Below, piece by piece: positions 57,931 to 64,000 of a stretch of 64,000 nt of DNA (position 1 is its first letter; each line of letters starts with the position of its first letter). Location: positions 17,718,311 to 17,782,310 of the forward strand of contig NC_060904.1 in NCBI RefSeq assembly GCF_014805685.1. Direction: 5' to 3'. The notes under the pieces were generated by a model that saw nothing but the letters and a program-made list of their open reading frames with translations, was not told the origin of the DNA and did not search any database. Position numbers and translations under genes: made by a program. The DNA is from Silurus meridionalis. Lineage: Eukaryota; Chordata; Actinopteri; Siluriformes; Siluridae.

Positions 57931-58973
57931 TATGGTGTGCATGTATCCCTGAAGAGCAGCATGGCGACTTCACCATTCAGCTGAATTGTAGACCCTTTTC
58001 AGTCAGAAACGTGATTCTACTTTTCCATAAAATAAAGAGGATGTAAATCTAATACTTGGGTATTTAACCCTTTTGTGTACGGAGTCTCCTGTGTCAAGCT
58101 GCATTTTTTTGTTTTCTTGACTTCAAGACAGAAACAAACAGAGGGAATGACTGTTTATAGCTCCTATAATGTAAGTGACAACTTTGTGTAACTATACATG
58201 GATTTCAAGCGTCACTTCTTACGGTAGCACATGAAACTGTGATCATTTAAAATTGTTGTGTGTATATGAAGAATAAAATTAATAAAATAAAAAAGATAGT
58301 AAAAAGTAATTGATTTTGATCATCATCAGCTTCTGTTTATTTTATTCTGACATCAGCACAGCCTGGTGTTTTCTTTACTGTTTGATGATGGAAGGTGGAA
58401 ATAAAGCAAAAGACTAAAAAAAGAAAAGCTCAAAAGCATAAAACTTAAATAATGATGCTAATTAGTCAGGATAGGAAACATGTGCGAGCGATCAAGGAGA
58501 TACGTGACAGGGTCATGTGGTGTACTGGGGCTGATGGGTAATGTAGTTCTTCAACATTTTGAATTCATTTGTTAAGATTCACTCAACAATTTCACTGACA
58601 CAAAGTACGTTTACTGAGTTGAAACACTCATTTTAATTTATCACTTTTTCATTTTAAATAATTCATTAAATGTATTCATTTCAATGTGTTAATCTGCATT
58701 TACAAAAGCATTAGACGTGCACGAAAAGAATCAGAACAGGTGATCAATCTCATTGTTGAAAAAAATAAAGATATGCATAATTCACCGCATTGCATTGTGG
58801 GTATTTCAGGAATAGTTTAGTCCTTCCAGCTCTACGCTGAAGACTCCAGATTCTAATAAAAAAACAGATAATAATATGATTTTTAAAAAAACCTCATGTT
58901 TATACAGCTACGTTTATGACACCGTGAGTAAATCCGATAAAGTAATAAATAAAAAGCCGTTTCTCCGACACGA
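57931..58973. other. Region between the convergent Siglec-like genes
   Basis: AT-rich DNA without a recognised exon. TTTATT words near 58338-58348 could be the minus-strand polyadenylation signal of the short Siglec-like gene. Confidence 0.4.
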
Positions 58974-61221
58974 TCAGAGGTTGTCGTTGTCATTACGTGC
59001 CCTGTGGAAGGTTTTTGAAGCCATGTGTCTGAAAGAAAAAAAATTATATTCTATTTGTTACCCAGGATTTTCAATTATGTTGTTTGTAATTAAGTTTGTT
59101 AGGGAAAAAAAAACGGTTTACCTTTTAATACAAATGATAACAGCAATTATTACTGTGAGCAGGATGATTAATCCAAACACAATGATAACAGTGGAGGAAG
59201 AGCTGTTTCCTTTTTCTAAAACACACACAAACACACAAACACACACATCAAATAGACAAAAGTATGTGGACACCTGATCATAAGTTTGGTATGTGCTTTT
59301 GAAACGTCCCATTCCACATTTAATCCATATGTACCGTTAGAATAAGTTCCACTCTTCTGGGAAGATGTTCTACAAGATTTTGTGGAGATTCATTTAGCCA
59401 CAAGGGTGTTAGTAAAGTCAGGTACTGATGTAGGTGAGAAGGTGAGGAGACCTGGAGTGCAATCAGCGTTCACATTTATCATGTGTAAAAGGGTTGAAGC
59501 AGAAGATCTTCCACTCCAAACCATATAAAGCAGATCTTTGTGCACTTTGAAACAGGTTTGGTTCTCCAAGTTCAATGAATTAAAATTACAATCCTTTGTT
59601 CAAATCTTGACCTCCAAAAGAGATCTTCATGTCTTCTCATAGATAATTGTGTAAAAATAATTGACATGCAAACATGAACTTTTTCTGGGCCTCCATGATT
59701 TTTCCAGAAGAATCACTGGAACATGTTTAGAACGTGGAAAGATGGAGCATCAAAATACTCATCTAAGTTCTACCTTCCTGGAACATAAATAATGCTACAT
59801 ATGTATATTCTATGTTCTATTTCTATTTTAATATTTAAATTTTATTGTTTTCTATTATATCTTGGTATATTAAAATTATCTTTTATTCCTCTATTATATT
59901 TTTGGTCTCTATTTTTATTTATTTAATATATATTTATATTTATTATTATTATTATTATTATATATATATATTTTTTCTGATAAAATTTTATGTGGACTGA
60001 TCATATAAAGCATTTTGCTTCAAGTTGTACATCTCCATAGTAATGTATTTTACTATATAGAAGGATTCTCCCGAGTCAGCGCTTTGTAGATATCAGCGGT
60101 AATTATGTTCTCGATGTGGGAAATTTTTTGGAGGAATCGAATTATAATATGACAAGCTGCAGTTTATTGTTTTTACTGTAAAAGAATGTAAGGTAAAGCT
60201 GCTAGAACATACTATAAGTGAGAACAGGAACTTGTGGTAGCTCACATGGTGGACCTCTGATAAAAAGATCATAATTTCGAATCCCAGCACCACCAAGTTG
60301 TTGTTCCTGGGCCCTTGAGCAAGGCCCTTAACTCTCAACAGTGCGGTTATATAAAAAAGATCATTGTAAGTCGTTCTGGATAATAGCGTCTGCAAAATGC
60401 CAGAAATGTAAATGTTTTCGTAGATTTTCAACATCATTAAATGTAACTAGAAATGGATAAAATGTACATGTAATTCTTTAATAAATAAAACATCTAGGAT
60501 CCACTTCATCACACCATCACAATGTTGATGATTTCCCTTTTATCAGTCTGCCATTAAATTTCATCATTATCTATAGACATTCATAAAAAAATCAAGATTG
60601 TATCAAAAGCAAACATTATGATATATTGATTTACCTTTCTGGATGGTGAGTGTGATATTAGCGTAGTCTGAGCCCCAGATGTTTTGGGCTACGCAGGTGT
60701 ACAAGCCGCTGTCTCGAGAACTGAGGTGCCCTATAGTCAGCTTCTGACCTGTGCCTCTTAAAGTTGTGGTTTCGTTCCTCTGGAACCACGTGAAGTTGGT
60801 ATGTGCTGAGGTGTTAAAGCTTGAACAGAACAGGCTGACTGACGTTCCCTCAGCAATCAGACCCGAGCTGGTGACCGTCACTGAAGTGTTTCCTGGGGCG
60901 TCTGGAGAGAAAAAAAAAACCCACACCAAATCCAGAGCCATGAGGGGTTTTCTGTGTAGAATCCTACAAACACTGATCCATGTAGGTGCAACCCTGCAGG
61001 TGTGTTTCGAACTTTATAACTTTATTAAAGAACCACTGTGTGAGAATGAATATCTCTTCTCAGACATGACTCAATCTTTCACTTCTTTGTTTTTTTTTTT
61101 TTGCTCAGAAAAAGAAGAGTTTATTTGAGGAAATGTCTGACCTTTGCACTTATATAGAGTCATGATGCGTTGTGACAGATGAAAGTCATGTTGCAAGTCC
61201 CGATAATAAAAACAGAAAGAG

Positions 61222-61280
<59 letters not shown>

Positions 61281-62532
61281 ATGAAAATAAAAGATAAGCA
61301 GAAAAAAGAGGAAGAAAAAAAATAAAATTTAGAGCCATACTAAATAAAAAAAAATACAAATATAAAATATAACTGCAGTCTGTAATGAAGGGGACCAAAT
61401 ACTTTATATTGAATTTTTTAAAATAAGAATAGTAATATAAATAAATAGAAAGTGCTGTATTAAATGTGTTTTTTATGACTATTCTTTATATAAAATAGTC
61501 TATTTATATACTTTTATTTATATTTTATTTATATGTATATATACATATCATATATACAAGCAAATTAAGTATGAATTAATATCTCCATAAAATTTAAATT
61601 GAAATAAATATGAAAAAAAAACATGAAATTTGTATAAATCTACACAAACTAAAATACATAAACGTTTCCTGACCTGTCACTTTCAACGTCAGGCCCTTCT
61701 GCCTTGGCAGTTTTCGCACAGGGTGGTTGGTGATGAAGCGGAACACGTACACGCCACTGTCCTTCACCCTCAGCTTACTGATCCTGAGAGAGCAGTTCCT
61801 GGAGCCGAGTGAGCCGAGGTACTGGACCCGGCCCCGGAACGCAGGATCGGGGAAGATGTTTGCGCTGTGGTACACGTAGGTCGCTGTGAGGCACAGGTCC
61901 TGGTTTCGACACCACATCTCAGACTGGACAGTTCGTGACCTGGATTCATTGGGGAAGTCATAAGTGCAGGGGAGCGTCACTGAAGAACCACGAGGAGCGT
62001 GAATAGGGTTCACCGGAAAATGGACCACCCAATTACTTTCCATGGACGACCCAATCACTCCAGGCATTAAAGCTGCAGAAGGAGCAGGAGAGAGAACATA
62101 CACAGGCATTTAATCATTTCATACACATCCAGAGAGAGACGTTCTATTCCAAACCTCAACTGATTACATATTATAATAAATGAATATTATTTCAGTAGGT
62201 ATTTGTTTGTTTGTTTGTTAAATGTTGTTTAATTACAGTAATTTGGTTTATGATTAAATCATTTCTAAAACATTTTACTGTGGTAAGGTGAGGGACACTC
62301 GTCTGCATTAGAAGCACATAGTATAGAATTAGGATCATGGAAAGACCTGGATTCTTATTTGATTTCTCATCTACATTGATGCAGATGTTTGGATGGAAAT
62401 CTAAAATAATGATGATGATGATGGTGATTATTAATCAAAGCGTACAAAAATTTGAGAACTCTCCTGACCTGAAATAATCAGAGACATCCACAGCCATCTG
62501 TTCTGCATGTAGCACTTATGCGTCTTGTCCAT
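58974..62532 (-). CDS. Short Siglec-like receptor, two Ig domains and minimal tail
   Basis: Type I membrane protein related to the 51-57 kb gene but much shorter. Exons on the minus strand: 62532-62469, 62072-61674, 60901-60635, 59215-59122, 59028-58974; phases agree, about 292 residues. The start is at MDKTHKCYMQNRW or the inner Met of MQNRWLWMSLII; a hydrophobic leader follows. V-set: NWVVHFP, LPCTYDF, a WCRNQDLC loop, NCSLRI (B to E Cys pattern), and Arg133 in VYVFRF at the sialic-acid position; the G-strand Trp seen in the partner is not obvious. Second Ig domain: VSLFCSS, FTWFQRN, SGLYTCVAQN. Membrane span TVIIVFGLIILLTVIIAVII has no charged residue for a DAP12-type partner. The tail of about 19 residues (ends NDNDNL) has no tyrosine. 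It may act as a decoy or short isoform; undetected alternative exons are possible. Confidence 0.85.
59255..59580. mobile_element. MITE family A, copy in the short Siglec-like gene
   Basis: It starts GACAAAAGTATGTGGACACC and shares CCACTCTTCTGGGAAGATGT and GAAGATCTTCCACTCCAAAC with the other copies. It begins about 40 bases upstream of the membrane-span exon, in its intron. Confidence 0.65.
60234..60420 (+). mobile_element. tRNA-derived SINE
   Basis: The head CACATGGTGGACCTCTGATA, a B-box-like ATTTCGAATCCCAGCACC, the body CTTGAGCAAGGCCCTTAACT and the tail TTCTGGATAATAGCGTCTGC form a nearly complete fish SINE. It lies in the short Siglec-like gene, downstream of its second Ig exon in gene orientation. 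Confidence 0.75.
61225..61280 (+). repeat. (TG)n microsatellite
   Basis: About 27 TG units in the short Siglec-like gene between its V-set and second Ig exons; on the gene strand it reads (CA)n. Confidence 0.9.
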
Positions 62533-63189
62533 CTCACTGCTGTGGAGGTCTGAACAGAAGAGGAACATGTCTGTAGTTGTAGTATTTTACTTCCTTTTTG
62601 ACATGTGCATATTGTCGTGGTCGTTAGAGGAAATCCAGACCAATATTTTCTCCTTAGTTACTCTGTGTTCATGCTGCCTTGGTTACTTTCCATATCATTA
62701 TAGTCTTTTCTGTAAACCTTACTAACAACCACAATGTACCATACTGAGAAGGTGAGATGAGGAAGGGTGAGAGGGTGAGGGGTTCTGGCTGAGCCATTGC
62801 ACATTAAATGACATTAAATGGATAAAATGCACATCCTTTTTTTTATGAATAAAGTACAAAAATACACTTTATACACACTGTAATACTTAAGATTGCACTG
62901 TAATAACTGTTGCATATGTTACGCCCACTGAATATAATAGTCTTCTTTTTATCATTTTGGACCTTTTCATAAACACTGTATACAATATCTCCTTCATAAT
63001 ATCCTACATAATCGCCTTTCTGTGTATTTATATACATATTGTTCATTTCATATTGTTTGGTATTTATATGTATCATATATCATTGCCTTACAATCCTGTA
63101 CATATGTAAATATTTTACACTTTGCACTTCTGGTGATATGCTACCTGCATTTTATTGCCTTGTACCGTTACATGTGCAATGAAAATAAA
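62533..63189. other. Flank upstream of the short Siglec-like gene
   Basis: AT-rich DNA with no exon I can recognise. It must include the promoter of the minus-strand gene, but no CpG-rich block or clear TATA arrangement stands out. Confidence 0.4.
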
Positions 63190-63256
63190 GTTGAATCTAA
63201 TCTAATCTAATCTAATCTAATCTAATTTAATTTAATTTAATCTAATCTAATCTCTA
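63190..63256 (+). repeat. (TAATC)n pentanucleotide repeat
   Basis: Roughly a dozen TAATC or TAATT units. Immediately upstream, TGTACCGTTACATGTGCAAT and GAAAATAAAGTTGAATC resemble the 3' end of a retroposon whose tail is this pentamer array. Confidence 0.8.
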
Positions 63257-63259
63257 ATT

Positions 63260-63460
63260 TAAGAGGTGCTATGATTGTTTATAGGATACATTTTTGGACT
63301 CCTTTTTGTACTTTTTCCACTTCTCCTGCCTGGTTGCCCCATTCTCAGCATTCTTCTACTGATATACCCCGTGCCCTTTCTCTGCACATGAGAATGGACC
63401 ATGTTAATCTCTCTTCTCCAAACCGTCCTGCTAATCAACTTAATTCCAATCCTGTCCACT
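63260..63460 (-). mobile_element. Decayed LINE ORF 3' end, third copy
   Basis: The minus strand reads [20 protein letters not shown], recognisably the family at 137-430 and 10070-10390 but with more substitutions and broken downstream sequence. Confidence 0.6.
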
Positions 63461-63699
63461 AACTATAAAAAAAACGCATTTCAGGACATGGAGTAGGAGG
63501 GAAATCTTAAATTACAGGTTGAAAACATGGCGATGAACGTTGATTATTTACCTGTAAAACATGTGCGCTGATGTTTATACTGTACGCTGACAGGTATGCT
63601 GTGAAAGGCGTGGCTATTGCTGACCCCCGTATTTATTACGTCACAATTTGTCCATTTGTTCTGATGTACCTAATGTGTGCTTTCAAGTCTTATAGAACA

Positions 63700-63816
63700 C
63701 TGAATTCGGGCACTGTTTAGTACAATAGTGAGTGGATTGAGACACAGCCGGAGCACCTGAGCCCCCCCTTAATCACACCTGCCCCCCGGGGACGGCTTGT
63801 ACTGACCGGAAGGGGG

Positions 63817-63859
<43 letters not shown>

Positions 63860-64000
63860 ACAAGGGAGTGCGAAAGGAGTGACTTGTGGCCCTGGTTGTC
63901 CGAAAAAGCTTTTTTCCCCCGTTAAAATAAAAGCGGTGAGACTCCTGGGACAGTCTAAATGTCAGCGTTGAGGAAAATCTCACTTTAGTTCCTTGGCTTA
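63700..64000. other. Right window edge with (GA)n
   Basis: A C-rich segment (GAGCCCCCCCTTAATCACAC) leads into (GA)n at about 63822-63857. The composition differs from the flanking AT-rich DNA and may be part of a retroelement leader or long terminal repeat running off the window. I could not identify it. Confidence 0.35.

Noticed and set aside
60234..60420. A functional tRNA gene
   Set aside because: Only a B-box-like core is present, followed by a SINE body and tail; no complete cloverleaf was found.
1..64000. CRISPR arrays, operons, bacterial regulatory sites and rRNA genes
   Set aside because: The window is vertebrate nuclear DNA; its tandem repeats are microsatellites and minisatellites without spacer structure, and no rRNA-like sequence was seen.

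Overview
The window is vertebrate nuclear DNA, almost certainly from a teleost fish. Genes are split into short exons with canonical GT-AG junctions. Introns are AT-rich, full of (CA)n/(TG)n, (AAT)n and (GA)n tracts, and littered with fish-type Tc1, mariner, hAT, SINE and LINE remnants. The species cannot be read from the sequence; transposon style and AT richness would fit an otophysan such as a catfish, but that is a guess. Exon coordinates below were assembled by hand from splice sites, codon phase and remembered family conservation, not from alignments.

Layout. (1) 2.5-10.9 kb, minus strand: phf1, a Polycomb-like protein with Tudor, two PHD fingers and a C-terminal chromo-like domain. (2) 11-17.5 kb: intergenic, with a CpG-rich block at 13.4-14.3 kb that is the likely phf1 promoter and a 650-bp minisatellite at 15.3-15.9 kb. 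(3) 17.5-41.8 kb, plus strand: rgl2, a Ral guanine-nucleotide exchange factor of 19 coding exons with an 11-kb first coding intron. (4) 42.5-49.2 kb, minus strand: dnase2, a lysosomal acid DNase of six exons. (5) 49.6-50.2 kb: two divergent ATGGCGGC (YY1-like) start elements and a possible 53-residue membrane microprotein. (6) 51.0-57.8 kb, plus strand: a five-Ig-domain Siglec-like receptor with a long cytoplasmic tail. (7) 59.0-62.5 kb, minus strand: a second, two-Ig-domain Siglec-like receptor with a very short tail, convergent with the first. (8) 62.6-64 kb: repeats only.

How the genes relate. PHF1 and RGL2 lie close together in the human extended MHC class II region (6p21.3), so the left half looks like a conserved MHC-linked block. 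Human DNASE2 is on 19p13 and human SIGLECs are mostly on 19q13, so the right half is a different neighbourhood. The two Siglec-like genes resemble a long-tail/short-tail receptor pair sharing the sialic-acid-binding arginine. They are the most interesting accessory feature.

Other points: rgl2 carries an apparent single-base frame break at about 38.2 kb. Several exons in three different genes have a (UG)n tract immediately upstream of the acceptor. A long near-perfect hairpin sits at 28.06-28.15 kb. Several MITE families are present in multiple copies.
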